A stretch of DNA of 28,806 nt from a virus, in the IMG/VR virus record IMGVR_UViG_3300030098_005415, positions 1-28,806 of that record; one strand, given 5' to 3'. Under the pieces are notes generated by a model. That model searched no databases. It saw only the letters and a program-made list of their open reading frames with translations, and was not told the origin of the DNA. Made by a program: the position numbers and the translations under genes. Numbering within the stretch: position 1 is the stretch's first letter; each line of letters starts with the position of its first letter. Shown one piece after another: positions 1 to 8,292 of the stretch.

Positions 1-384
1 AAGGGAGCAAAAGGCCCGGTGCAGGTTCACTACACGGGACCTTTTGATCCAATTCACGTCACGCGCTCAGACGGTGAACGGCACGTTATTATGCCAACGA
101 GGACCGATTTGCCTCCGGGACACCCGTATGTCTCTAGCAACAAGAATACAGCGGGCACTTTTTCGGAACCTGATGTCATAGACACGGGCTCTACTGCTGA
201 ACAGGAATCTAAACCAGAGTCTGCAACAGATGCCGTAGACATGGACGCTCCTATCGAAGAGGTGCCAGAAGAAGAACCAGAGCTTACCAAGGGTGAACAA
301 TCTGAATTTGATAAGCACTTTGAAGACTTAGTGTCTGATGACGATTTAGACGCTCTGTTAAAAGATGTGGAGGATTGTGCATGA
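1..384 (+). CDS. Acidic protein of unknown function, 3' part only
   Basis: The reading frame is open through the left edge, so this is probably the C-terminal part of a longer protein. A GTG at 19 could be a start, with AGGGAG at 2-7 as a rather distant ribosome site, so a 121-residue protein is possible but less likely. The first ~45 residues look folded (aromatic, Pro and Gly). From about residue 55 the protein is dominated by Glu, Asp, Ser and Pro and is probably disordered. The stop (382-384) overlaps the next start in an ATGA arrangement, so the two are translationally coupled. No known domain is recognised. Its place at the edge of a head-gene cluster suggests a virion or assembly role, which is inference only. 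Confidence 0.6.
   Translation, partial: KGAKGPVQVHYTGPFDPIHVTRSDGERHVIMPTRTDLPPGHPYVSSNKNTAGTFSEPDVIDTGSTAEQESKPESATDAVDMDAPIEEVPEEEPELTKGEQSEFDKHFEDLVSDDDLDALLKDVEDCA
369..373 (+). promoter_or_regulatory. Ribosome binding site deciding the start at 381
   Basis: GGAGG lies seven bases before ATG 381. An in-frame TTG at 375 would leave no room for this site, so the ATG that overlaps the upstream stop is the likely start. Confidence 0.7.
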
Positions 385-2597
385 ACGATCTGATTAAGGC
401 GTCAAAGACGTGTTCCCCTGAACAACTAGCTAAGTTAAAAAAGCATTATATCGATCACAGCGCCAAGCTTTTTGAACTCAGTCAGCTGCCACAAACTAAA
501 TCTACAAAAGCTGCTGTACGTAAAATAGAACAAACTTTATCGAAAATCCGCCCGCTTATCCCGTTAGGAACTCAAGAGGCCGGTGCTTCGTCTGTGCGTG
601 TTCAAGCTCCTGGGTTGGAAGGAGAGCAGGGTGATACAGTAGATGTAGACCAGAAGACTTATGCAGTTTCCATGTTGGACGGCACTAAGCGTCACGTTAC
701 CGTTAACGTGACAGACAAAGAAGGCAATCAATTATCCCCGGATGCCATCCGAAAAGAGGTCAGAAATCAAGCTCAACAGATAGCTAAGTTTGAGTCGGAA
801 GTGGGGATTACTCGTACCCCTTCTAAGCGCAAAGAGGTGCTAAGGTGGGGCGGTTCTCCTCGACAAGGAGGGCCTCCTGCCAGACCTGAGCTAACAGAGG
901 AAGGCAAGAAAAAGGCTGCTAAGGCGGGCGAGCGCAGGGATAAGAAAGAAGAGGAAAAGCAAAAGTTTATCGATGGCTCAAAGAAGAGTGGTAAGGACGG
1001 GGCTCTCTATCTTGGAGACAATAAGTGGGTTGTATCCCTCGACGGGGAAACACACGAAGTGCCTGGAAAAAGAGGCGCTAGTGAAAAAGATGTTATCGCT
1101 GCTACTAGAGAAAATTTAAAGACTAAGGCCGACGAAACAAAAGAACCCGAAGAGGTTAAACCAGCGCAAAAGAAGAAGCCTGAGGCTAAGCCTAAGCAGG
1201 TAGTGCGTAAACCAATTACCTCCAAAGCTGATCTTCCTGACCACACTAAGGATGAAACGCTAAGGGCCATAGGCCATACGCTTACTTATGGTAAGTACAG
1301 CGCTGCGGTTAAAAAGTTTTATGAAGATCGCGGAGCTACTGCAGAGAAAATAGAAGCTACTCGTGATAGAGCCCTTACTAAATTGCGGATACGGCGCAAC
1401 AATGACTCTATAACGGAGGGTGCTTATAAGCGAAGAACCGCTGACGTTAATCGCCAGTCCCAAGAAGTTTTAGACGCTTTAGATGGGCGCATAGGCGATG
1501 ACGGATCTCTTACGAGAGACCACGCTAATCTTGTTAGAGATGCTGCTAAAGACCCGGATAAGTTAGCTGAGATCCATCGAACTAATCTTAAGTCTGGAGC
1601 GTATTTCCCTGGAAAAAAACAAGAAGATGAAAAATCTCTTAGGTCTGCCAAAATAGAAGACCTAGTAGAGTCTTTAGCTTTACCAGATAAGAAAAGAGAT
1701 GTGTCTCAAAGTGTTAAAACTAGTCTTTCTCCTCTGAGACAGGCTTTGGGATTACCCACTAAGTATAAGTACGGGGCCAGTAAAAAGGTCTTGAAAGACT
1801 TTGAGGCTGCGGGGGTCACCTCTGCTCCCAAAGATATCGAGGAGGGGGAAAGCTCTTTTCAAATACTAGAAGGTCGTGAGGCCAAATCAACCCCTAAAGT
1901 GTCTGCGCGCCAAGGGGAAAAAGAGAGAAATGCCTTTAAGAGGGATTTACAAAAACAAGGCTACGACAAAAGAAGTGACGAGTATAAAGCCTTAGTGTCT
2001 GACTTTGAAAATCAGCAATTAGAAGAGTTGTACGGGCGCGGGCAGCAGCGAGGAGAAACTACTGCCGAAGCTCGCAATAAAAAACAACTGATGGATTGGG
2101 CGTCAGGTGTTAAAAATAACGTCAGGCGCTACCTGGACTCGTCTATTAAGAGCCACGACATAGACTCCATAGCCGACAGCAAGAAAAAGCAGAGGCTATT
2201 GCGAGAAATACAAGACGAGTTCCAAGACATCATGCAAGGCTTAGCCGGTAATTTGAGCGATAAGTGGGAGCCTAACCCCGTATTCGACACTTTAAGTGAG
2301 AATTCCAAAGCTGAGATACTTGATAAGCTTACTAATATTAAAAAATCTGTTATAGGTAATTTAACTGATAATGGAGCTGCTTCGATGGCTGGCTTATTTT
2401 TGCCCTCTACTCTCTTCAAAGCTCTCAATTTGAGCGAAAAGCACAAGATTGAGAAGTATAAGAACTCTTTTGGACAGGGAACGTCAGGCGTTAACCCTGT
2501 AACCATGAACTCTGAGTTGTTCGAAAAAGACAAAGAAGAGAAAGACGACGACAAGGTTAAGAAGAGTCTTAATCTTGGTTTCTATGTGGGTGTTTAA
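381..2597 (+). CDS. Large charged protein of unknown function, probable internal head protein
   Basis: A 738-residue protein very rich in Lys, Glu, Asp and Arg, with no recognised domain. Two segments resemble each other: one near residue 95 (VSMLDGTKRHVTV) and one near residue 217 (VVSLDGETHEV). Each is followed by a helix ending in xxDxIxxxxRxxx, suggesting a duplicated small beta-alpha unit. Residues ~160-290 are Lys/Glu/Pro-rich and probably disordered; the C-terminal half looks helical. The protein starts MNDLIKA, and LFKA, IKKS and VKKS occur in its last ~100 residues. These match the hydrophobic-x-Lys-Ser/Ala motif that recurs in the head genes, so it may be packaged in and processed within the prohead. 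It overlaps the upstream gene by four bases and abuts the next. Function is unknown. Confidence 0.85.
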   Translation: MNDLIKASKTCSPEQLAKLKKHYIDHSAKLFELSQLPQTKSTKAAVRKIEQTLSKIRPLIPLGTQEAGASSVRVQAPGLEGEQGDTVDVDQKTYAVSMLDGTKRHVTVNVTDKEGNQLSPDAIRKEVRNQAQQIAKFESEVGITRTPSKRKEVLRWGGSPRQGGPPARPELTEEGKKKAAKAGERRDKKEEEKQKFIDGSKKSGKDGALYLGDNKWVVSLDGETHEVPGKRGASEKDVIAATRENLKTKADETKEPEEVKPAQKKKPEAKPKQVVRKPITSKADLPDHTKDETLRAIGHTLTYGKYSAAVKKFYEDRGATAEKIEATRDRALTKLRIRRNNDSITEGAYKRRTADVNRQSQEVLDALDGRIGDDGSLTRDHANLVRDAAKDPDKLAEIHRTNLKSGAYFPGKKQEDEKSLRSAKIEDLVESLALPDKKRDVSQSVKTSLSPLRQALGLPTKYKYGASKKVLKDFEAAGVTSAPKDIEEGESSFQILEGREAKSTPKVSARQGEKERNAFKRDLQKQGYDKRSDEYKALVSDFENQQLEELYGRGQQRGETTAEARNKKQLMDWASGVKNNVRRYLDSSIKSHDIDSIADSKKKQRLLREIQDEFQDIMQGLAGNLSDKWEPNPVFDTLSENSKAEILDKLTNIKKSVIGNLTDNGAASMAGLFLPSTLFKALNLSEKHKIEKYKNSFGQGTSGVNPVTMNSELFEKDKEEKDDDKVKKSLNLGFYVGV

Positions 2598-4394
2598 ATG
2601 TCTTTGCGCGATAAGATATTAAAAAAGGGAGTGCCTGGAATAAAAGGCATCAAACCTGTTCACCCTGCCGAGAGAAAGTGTACCAAGACGGTTACTAAAC
2701 TAGGAAGACCTCGGTATATCTGCCCCCCTTCTGGTGGAAAAGAAGCTGTTCGTAGTCTTGAAAATTTACCAGTTAAGCCAGAAGACGTCCCCAGAAAGTT
2801 ACAAGAAATAAGCACTCTTGCTCCTGAGCAGAAGTTTACTCCGAAGCAGCAGCGAGAGGAACCAGAGAAGATTAAAGAGGCGCTCTTTAGGGCACCTAAG
2901 ACGTTACACCTTAAAGAGACCACAGAGGCTGGGCCTGACAAAGTGCAGGATAACTTGCACTTTAAAGAGCCTGAAGAGGCTGGGCCTGACAAAGTACACG
3001 ACCACTTACACCTTAAAGAGCCTAAAGAGGCGGGTCCAAAAAAAGGTACTAAGGACTCTAAGAAGAAAAGCGATAAGGAGGAAGACGTGGAGAAGGCTTT
3101 GTTTTTAGATTCCTCAGTGTACTTTAGGGATTTGTCGCCTGCTGCGACGAGCTTACATAAGGCTTTGTACGTTAAAGATAGTAAAGGCGATCTTCGTGGA
3201 CCTTCCATAGGTAAACCTACACAGTCTCGTAAAGAGCAGCGTGCGAGCGAAGAACAAGTTAGAAAAGATGTCGCTAGACAGAAGTTTTTAGTGGGCGAAA
3301 AAACTGCTCCTGAAGACATGTCTGATTTTGGTAAATTTTTATCAGAAAATAGTGATGCGCTTTTAAATATTGCACTGATGGTTCCTGGCGGGTCCGCAGC
3401 TTCAAGCACTGGAAAGTTAGCCTCTGGTAGCGCTTCAGCTCTTACGTCACTCGCTAAAAAACACGGACTAAAGCTTGTAGAGGTGGCGGCAGGAGCGGCC
3501 AGGACACCTCTTATGGTTGCTATGCTTTCTCTTCCTGGACCTGCTGCTAGAAATGTAGTTACTGGTGCTGCAGCAGCGCCTAAGGCTAAGTACGCACTTG
3601 TGGCGTCTTCAAAAGAGATTGCCGAGAAAGCTGCAAAAGAAATAGCTCCTCAAGCTAAGACTCTTGTGACTGCTGCTAAAGAGACGGCCAAGTCTCCTGC
3701 TACTAAGATTGCGGCTAAAACTGCAGCAACTAAGACTGCGGAGACAGCAACAAAAGAGGCAGCGAAGCGATCTACTGCGACTACTGCAGCTACTGCGGCT
3801 ACTGCAGCTGCGACTGCTAAGCCCGCCCCTGCTCCTACTAAGGCGGAAGCACCTGCTCCTACTAAGACTACTACTTCAGCTCCAAAGCCGGGAGGAGCAG
3901 GACCTGCTCGTCCTGCTCGTCCTGCTCGTCGACTACCGCCGCCCCCTGATACCTCGGAAGGTCGAAAGGCACCTGAAAAGAAAAAACGTCGAGGAAAACC
4001 TTTCCCCAAACGTGCAGTAGCTGTCCGTAAACCCGAAAGTAGAAAGCAGCGACTTCAAGAAGCCTTATCGACAGCAGAAGAAAAGCATAGAGCAGCAAAA
4101 ACTAGGCGAGGAGCCTACTCCAAAGTGGGTCGGCAGAAAGAATTGAGTGAGATTCAAGAGAAGCACTCTGCTGCTTACGGCGCAGAAAAGCAAAAGAGAC
4201 AATCAGATTTGTTTTCTTCCCTAAGCGCCTCTTTTGGAGAAAACCGATTCGAAAAAAGTGCTGCTTTTGTCGCTCCGTATGCCCGACAAGTGCTCAATAA
4301 AAAGATGTCTTTAACTGCGGCTCTAGATAAGGTGCCGTGGTACATGCAGGATGATTTATTGCAATACCTCAGAGATAAAAAGAAGAAGAGGTAA
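2598..4394 (+). CDS. Repetitive, histone H1-like tailed protein of unknown function
   Basis: A 598-residue protein starting directly after the preceding stop. Order of regions: a short N-terminal part with two cysteines (C28, C42); about 2.7 copies of a 17-residue repeat around LHLKEPEEAGPDKVHD (residues ~103-149); a hydrophobic Ala/Gly/Leu stretch (~245-325) that could be membrane-active or helical; an Ala/Thr/Lys/Pro tract (~334-434) like the tail of histone H1; three PAR triplets (436-444); and a strongly basic segment (~456-490). The C-terminal ~100 residues look helical. VEKA, LHKA and FEKS match the recurrent hydrophobic-x-Lys-Ser/Ala motif. A basic, DNA-binding internal head or ejected protein fits these traits. 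That is inference from composition and neighbours; no domain family is recognised. Confidence 0.85.
   Translation: MSLRDKILKKGVPGIKGIKPVHPAERKCTKTVTKLGRPRYICPPSGGKEAVRSLENLPVKPEDVPRKLQEISTLAPEQKFTPKQQREEPEKIKEALFRAPKTLHLKETTEAGPDKVQDNLHFKEPEEAGPDKVHDHLHLKEPKEAGPKKGTKDSKKKSDKEEDVEKALFLDSSVYFRDLSPAATSLHKALYVKDSKGDLRGPSIGKPTQSRKEQRASEEQVRKDVARQKFLVGEKTAPEDMSDFGKFLSENSDALLNIALMVPGGSAASSTGKLASGSASALTSLAKKHGLKLVEVAAGAARTPLMVAMLSLPGPAARNVVTGAAAAPKAKYALVASSKEIAEKAAKEIAPQAKTLVTAAKETAKSPATKIAAKTAATKTAETATKEAAKRSTATTAATAATAAATAKPAPAPTKAEAPAPTKTTTSAPKPGGAGPARPARPARRLPPPPDTSEGRKAPEKKKRRGKPFPKRAVAVRKPESRKQRLQEALSTAEEKHRAAKTRRGAYSKVGRQKELSEIQEKHSAAYGAEKQKRQSDLFSSLSASFGENRFEKSAAFVAPYARQVLNKKMSLTAALDKVPWYMQDDLLQYLRDKKKKR
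2904..3044 (+). repeat. 51-bp in-frame tandem repeat, about 2.7 units
   Basis: Units begin at 2904, 2955 and 3006. Each encodes Leu-His-(Leu/Phe)-Lys-Glu followed by an Ala-Gly-Pro-Asp/Lys-Lys core. Units 1 and 2 are full 17-codon copies; unit 3 decays after about 13 codons. Confidence 0.9.
3903..3929 (+). repeat. Three perfect 9-bp repeats (Pro-Ala-Arg)x3
   Basis: CCTGCTCGT occurs three times in a row, in frame, encoding three Pro-Ala-Arg triplets inside the basic Ala/Pro-rich tail of the 2598-4394 protein. Confidence 0.9.
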
Positions 4395-4397
4395 GGG

Positions 4398-5282
4398 ATG
4401 TCATCCTACAATAAGCGCTCCTCCAAGAAATTAGGCTGGACTCCTGAGTGGTTTGGTCTGGATTCTTTTGGAGAATCGCTTCAATTAGCTGTTAGAAAGT
4501 TCCAAGAGGGCTATCCTGACCTGCGCGTGGACGGCATGTGCGGGCCGTCTACGTTCAGACGCCTTAAATTGGAGAGAGATGCAGCTAATGTAGGTCCTAC
4601 GCCCCAGGATAACATCCTTATAGGGGGTAAATTACTCCCGATTGCGTGGGACAACGTAGTTGTGCCTGGGGAAGACGGCTCTTTGTCCCTTTCTAAGGGT
4701 TTTAGGCGTAAAAAAGAGCGATACACCAACATGGTTATCACTCACTGGGACGTTTGTACGTCTGCTCAGAAGTGTTTTCGTGTTTTAGAGGGAAAAGGTA
4801 TCTCTACGCACTTCTGTATTGATTGGGATGGTACTATTTACCAGTTTGTGGACGTAGTTCATGAGGCTTGGCACGCAGGAGTGTCAAAAATCAACCGACA
4901 AAGCGTTGGAATCGATCTAAACAACCCAATTTACCCAAAATATAACGATATTTTAGTAAAAAGAGGACAAAAAGAGCGTCCTATTATAAAAGGGTACAAG
5001 ATTAACGGTTGGAATCCTGGTGAGTTTTTGGGGTTTCACCAAGTGCAAATTGATGCGTATACGGCGCTATTGGCGGCGTTAGATGAGCATTTACCTGATT
5101 TAGAGTTGATTCCTACGGGAGATACCGGGAATCCCAAGGTAATTAATACTATAAAAGTAGACAAGGCTGTATCTGAGGGTGGTGTGATGCACCACGCTCA
5201 TGTTAAAAAGAGAAAGTGGGACACAGCGGGCGTAGATATCGCTGCTTGCTGCGAGGCCGCTAAATTGGTTGGTACTAAGTGA
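4398..5282 (+). CDS. N-acetylmuramoyl-L-alanine amidase with peptidoglycan-binding domain (endolysin-like)
   Basis: A 294-residue wall hydrolase predicted to cut the amide bond between N-acetylmuramic acid and L-alanine. Residues ~12-60 match a PG_binding_1 domain (AVRKFQ, then VDGMCGPSTFRRL). Residues ~105-290 match the Amidase_2 family: VITHWD with His116 as the likely first zinc ligand, HFCIDWDGTIYQFVD, and AWHAG. Near the C-terminus HVKKRKWDTAG places His268 and Asp275 as the other probable ligands, like the H...K.DPG motif of AmiD-type enzymes. There is no signal peptide, so it would need a holin or virion delivery to reach the wall. It starts three bases after the upstream stop, and its stop overlaps the GTG of the transglycosylase gene, so the two wall enzymes are coupled. 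Confidence 0.9.
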   Translation: MSSYNKRSSKKLGWTPEWFGLDSFGESLQLAVRKFQEGYPDLRVDGMCGPSTFRRLKLERDAANVGPTPQDNILIGGKLLPIAWDNVVVPGEDGSLSLSKGFRRKKERYTNMVITHWDVCTSAQKCFRVLEGKGISTHFCIDWDGTIYQFVDVVHEAWHAGVSKINRQSVGIDLNNPIYPKYNDILVKRGQKERPIIKGYKINGWNPGEFLGFHQVQIDAYTALLAALDEHLPDLELIPTGDTGNPKVINTIKVDKAVSEGGVMHHAHVKKRKWDTAGVDIAACCEAAKLVGTK

Positions 5283-6322
5283 AACACTTTATACGAAAAT
5301 CTGGTTCTGTCTTCTTAGACACCGACCTGTATAAGGCTGTTCCTAGCGAGACGTTTCAAGCTCCTCCTATGGAGATAAAGGGTAAGCGTTGGAACCCTAC
5401 TCACGGGGAAATACAACAGGCCGTATGGAAGGAAGTTACTACGGGTATGGGTCCTGGTGTCTCTGACGCTGCAAAGAAAGATTTTTACGACAGAGTGATG
5501 CGCGGAGTGTACGTAGAAAGTTCCGGTAAGCAGTACAAGCGTCCTGGTAAAATATTAACTAGCGAAGCTGGGGCTCAGGGGATTGGACAAATTATGCCCA
5601 AGACTGCTCAAGCTTTAGGGGTAAGCCCTGAAAAGAGTTGGAAAGAAGGCATTAAGGGTAAAGTTAAATACTACAAGCAGCATTACGATTTCGGCCTTAG
5701 GCATGGGATGAAATCGGACGATGCTTTAGATTATGCGTCGATGTCTTATTTCTCGGGGGGTGCGGATCGAGCTAAGAATGTCTCTGAGTTAGCTCGTCTG
5801 CAAAAAAAGAATCCCCAAGCTAACCTGTTTATGGTTCAGCAAAAGAAGTTAAAAGGCGCTCCCAGTCAGGTGGCTAAATTTGCTAACCCAAAAACTGGAA
5901 AACTAAGCCCAAATTGGCGTAGTCAGTTTTCTGCTGCCGCTAAAGATTCTCCCCGAAGAGAAGACGGTTCTAAGTCTTTTATCGGGGCTCTTGAGGGTTA
6001 CGCACAGGCAGCAAAGTCGGGTAAAAGATTTCCTAAAAATGCAGCCCCGTTGCGTGTTCCAGAGGAGCAGGCTAGCCGATACGGGTTATCTCATGGCGTC
6101 CAGATGTCAGAAGGTAAGCCGGTGGCTTCTGTGCCGGTCCACCAATCCCGACCTATGGCTTCAAGACCATCGCCTTCGGTGGCGTCTCAGAAGCCTGGGC
6201 TATTTAATAGGCTACGTAGTCGCGTTGAAGGTTTACGAAGTGGTAACCGTGCCGTATCGGCTTCAAATCCGTCTGTGACTAAGTCTATTAGTTTCGAATC
6301 TGAATTATTTGTAGAGGAATAA
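5279..6322 (+). CDS. SLT-type lytic transglycosylase, possibly virion-associated
   Basis: A 347-residue protein with a soluble lytic transglycosylase domain at ~60-170. YVESSG supplies the catalytic Glu80, followed by GAQGIGQIMPKTA, the hallmark GxxGxxQImpxTA box, and later ASMSYFSGG. It would cleave the glycan strand between MurNAc and GlcNAc with anhydro-ring formation. The C-terminal third is Ser/Pro/Arg-rich and probably disordered. The GTG start overlaps the amidase stop (GTGA) and has a poor ribosome site, implying coupling. The N-terminus carries two hydrophobic-x-Lys-Ser/Ala motifs (IRKS at 5-8, LYKA at 17-20), and VTKS lies near the C-terminus. If these are capsid-targeting cleavage tags, the enzyme is carried in the particle and helps DNA entry rather than, or as well as, lysis. 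Confidence 0.9.
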   Translation: MKHFIRKSGSVFLDTDLYKAVPSETFQAPPMEIKGKRWNPTHGEIQQAVWKEVTTGMGPGVSDAAKKDFYDRVMRGVYVESSGKQYKRPGKILTSEAGAQGIGQIMPKTAQALGVSPEKSWKEGIKGKVKYYKQHYDFGLRHGMKSDDALDYASMSYFSGGADRAKNVSELARLQKKNPQANLFMVQQKKLKGAPSQVAKFANPKTGKLSPNWRSQFSAAAKDSPRREDGSKSFIGALEGYAQAAKSGKRFPKNAAPLRVPEEQASRYGLSHGVQMSEGKPVASVPVHQSRPMASRPSPSVASQKPGLFNRLRSRVEGLRSGNRAVSASNPSVTKSISFESELFVEE

Positions 6323-8290
6323 ATGGGGCTTTTAGACAAAGCATTATCTAAGATATATCCAACCATTATATCTCCCACTGGAGAAGACCTTACTAAGGGT
6401 TGGAAGAAGATTCCAATGACGGATGCAGAGCGTCCTCCTAAGTCTTTAGCTTGGGATCCGATGTCGTTGGTTTATTCTTTGGGATACAAAGATCGTCGAA
6501 CGAACCTTACGTATGACATCTTACGCCAAATGGTCGGTTCGTTAAGTATTCTCGCTGCTATTGTTAACACTAGAGTTAATCAGGTGGCTACGTTTACGTC
6601 TCCTTACCGTCGTACTCGTAATATTGGTTTTGAAATAAAGCACAAAGACCGAGATCATAAATTAACTAACTCTGAAAAGAGATTTATTACCGAGTTAGAG
6701 TCCTTTATTTCTAACTGCGGTAAGCCTAAAGTTAACAGATTTGTTAAGCGTCCTAGAGACAATTTTGAGCAGTTCACTCGTAAGGTTATTCGCGATCGAA
6801 TGACTTACGATCAGATGACGTTCGAGGTTGTGCCTGATCGTCGGGGTGGTCCTTTTGAGTTTGTAGCTGTTGATGCTTCTACGATTCGGTTAGCGGCAGA
6901 CCCTACGGCAGACAAGTACCGTAATAAGCGTCAAGAGAAGAAAGAGCTGAAAGAGTTTTTAGAGAATTACTCTGGTTCTGCTTTGGCTTACCCGGTTATT
7001 CAAGACCCGGCTAAGAAGAACACTGCGGATTACGTACAGGTGTGGCAGGGGTCCATTATTCGTGCGTATAAGTACGATGAGCTGGCGTTTTGTATCGCTA
7101 ACCCGCGCACTGATATTCGTTCTAACGGCTATGGGTACGCTGAGACTGAGCAGTTAATTAACGTCATTACGTCCCAGTTGTGGGCTGAAGAGTATAACCG
7201 TAACTTTTTCAAACAGGGTTCAGCACCTAAGGGTCTTCTTAACATTCGTGGTGATAATATTGCACCAGAGCAGTTAGAGGCTTTTAAGCGTCAGTGGGTC
7301 GCTAATGTGGCGGGTGCAGAGAACGCTTGGAAGACGCCTATTTTGCAGAGTGAGGAGATTCAGTACCTTAATATGCAAACTAGTAATCTTGATATGGAGT
7401 ACTCGCGTTGGCTTGAGTACCTAATCAAGATTATCTGTGCTGTATTCTTAATTGCCCCGGAGGAGATTGGTTTCAATTTATCTCCTGGTGGTATGCAGCA
7501 GCCCGGTTTTGACACTAATAATGAGTGGAAATTAAAGGCATCAAAGGACCGTGGTCTACGGCCTCTTTTGCGTTATTACGCAGATGCCTTAAACAGGCAT
7601 GTTGTCGATCAGATTGACGACAAGTTTTACTTAGACTTTGTCGGTCTTGACGAATTGACCGAGAAAGAGCGTATTGAGTTGCGTAATTCTCAGGTTCAGT
7701 ACTTTAGGACTGTTAATGAGATTCGCGCAGATGAAGATCTGCCACCAGTCGAAGACGGAGATATCATTCTCAATCCTGTTTACCTGCAAAAGCTGCAAAT
7801 TGAGCATCAGTGGAAAGTTGAGGCTGAGCAGCGAAAAGACAATAAGAAAATGCAAGAAGAGCAGATGGCCATGCAGAAGCAGCAGATGGCAGCTCAGCAG
7901 CAAGCGCAAGAGCAGCAGGTGGCCATGCAACAGCAGGCACAAGAGCACCAACAGGGGGCCATGCAACAGCAGGCTGATATGCAACAGCAGCAATTGGACG
8001 CTCAGGGTGGTGATGCTCCTCCTGAGGAGGCACAGGCGTCGTCCCAAGAAGTAGGAGCTTCTTTAGAGGAGCTTGATGCAGCAGACGGTGTGCAGCCTAC
8101 AGAAGAGGTTTCTGAAGAGGCTGTAGCGGAAGAAATGCCTGAAGAGGGGGGCGCTCCTCCCGAAGAGATGGTAGCGGCGGAAGAGACTGAAGAGTCCCCC
8201 GTAAGTAAAAAACAACAACTTCAAGAAATTTTAAATTCACTTCCCCCTGAGATGTTGAGTAATAATACTCAGGGAATTGGTGAGGAGTAG
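6323..8290 (+). CDS. Portal protein
   Basis: A 655-residue HK97-type phage portal, forming the ring at the DNA-packaging and head-tail vertex. Features typical of the family: a helical N-terminal region with LAAIVNTRVNQVA, a clip/stem region with DVVPD-like and AVDASTIR segments, PRTDIRSNGYGYAETEQL near residue 265, NFFKQGSAPKGLL, and a C-terminal LNPVYL segment near 490. Residues 510-561 form a Gln/Met/Ala-rich repeat tract, followed by a Glu-rich acidic tail, making it longer than most portals (about 400-550 residues). MGLLDKA at the N-terminus matches the proposed protease-site motif at K6/A7. The start follows the upstream stop directly, with AGAGGA as ribosome site. The terminase is not in this window. 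Confidence 0.92.
   Translation: MGLLDKALSKIYPTIISPTGEDLTKGWKKIPMTDAERPPKSLAWDPMSLVYSLGYKDRRTNLTYDILRQMVGSLSILAAIVNTRVNQVATFTSPYRRTRNIGFEIKHKDRDHKLTNSEKRFITELESFISNCGKPKVNRFVKRPRDNFEQFTRKVIRDRMTYDQMTFEVVPDRRGGPFEFVAVDASTIRLAADPTADKYRNKRQEKKELKEFLENYSGSALAYPVIQDPAKKNTADYVQVWQGSIIRAYKYDELAFCIANPRTDIRSNGYGYAETEQLINVITSQLWAEEYNRNFFKQGSAPKGLLNIRGDNIAPEQLEAFKRQWVANVAGAENAWKTPILQSEEIQYLNMQTSNLDMEYSRWLEYLIKIICAVFLIAPEEIGFNLSPGGMQQPGFDTNNEWKLKASKDRGLRPLLRYYADALNRHVVDQIDDKFYLDFVGLDELTEKERIELRNSQVQYFRTVNEIRADEDLPPVEDGDIILNPVYLQKLQIEHQWKVEAEQRKDNKKMQEEQMAMQKQQMAAQQQAQEQQVAMQQQAQEHQQGAMQQQADMQQQQLDAQGGDAPPEEAQASSQEVGASLEELDAADGVQPTEEVSEEAVAEEMPEEGGAPPEEMVAAEETEESPVSKKQQLQEILNSLPPEMLSNNTQGIGEE
7850..8005 (+). 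repeat. Gln-rich imperfect repeat tract in portal C-terminus
   Basis: Codons 510-561 are mostly CAG/CAA/GCA/ATG, with short recurring units such as GCCATGCAACAGCAGGC at 7921 and about 7957. The tract is in frame and probably codes for a flexible or coiled-coil extension. Confidence 0.8.
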
Positions 8291-8292
8291 TC

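Noticed and set aside
2660-3409. 249-codon minus-strand open frame
   Set aside because: Antisense shadow of the repetitive 2598-4394 gene; low-complexity Ser/Leu product and no ribosome site seen.
3650-4020. Minus-strand and +frame open frames with Ala/Val- or Leu/Arg-only products
   Set aside because: Frame shadows of the Ala/Thr/Lys/Pro tract; their composition mirrors the repeats.
7631-8054. Leu-rich open frames on both strands over the portal tail
   Set aside because: Created by the CAG/CAA-rich tract read in other frames; a membrane-protein look is an artefact of Leu codons.
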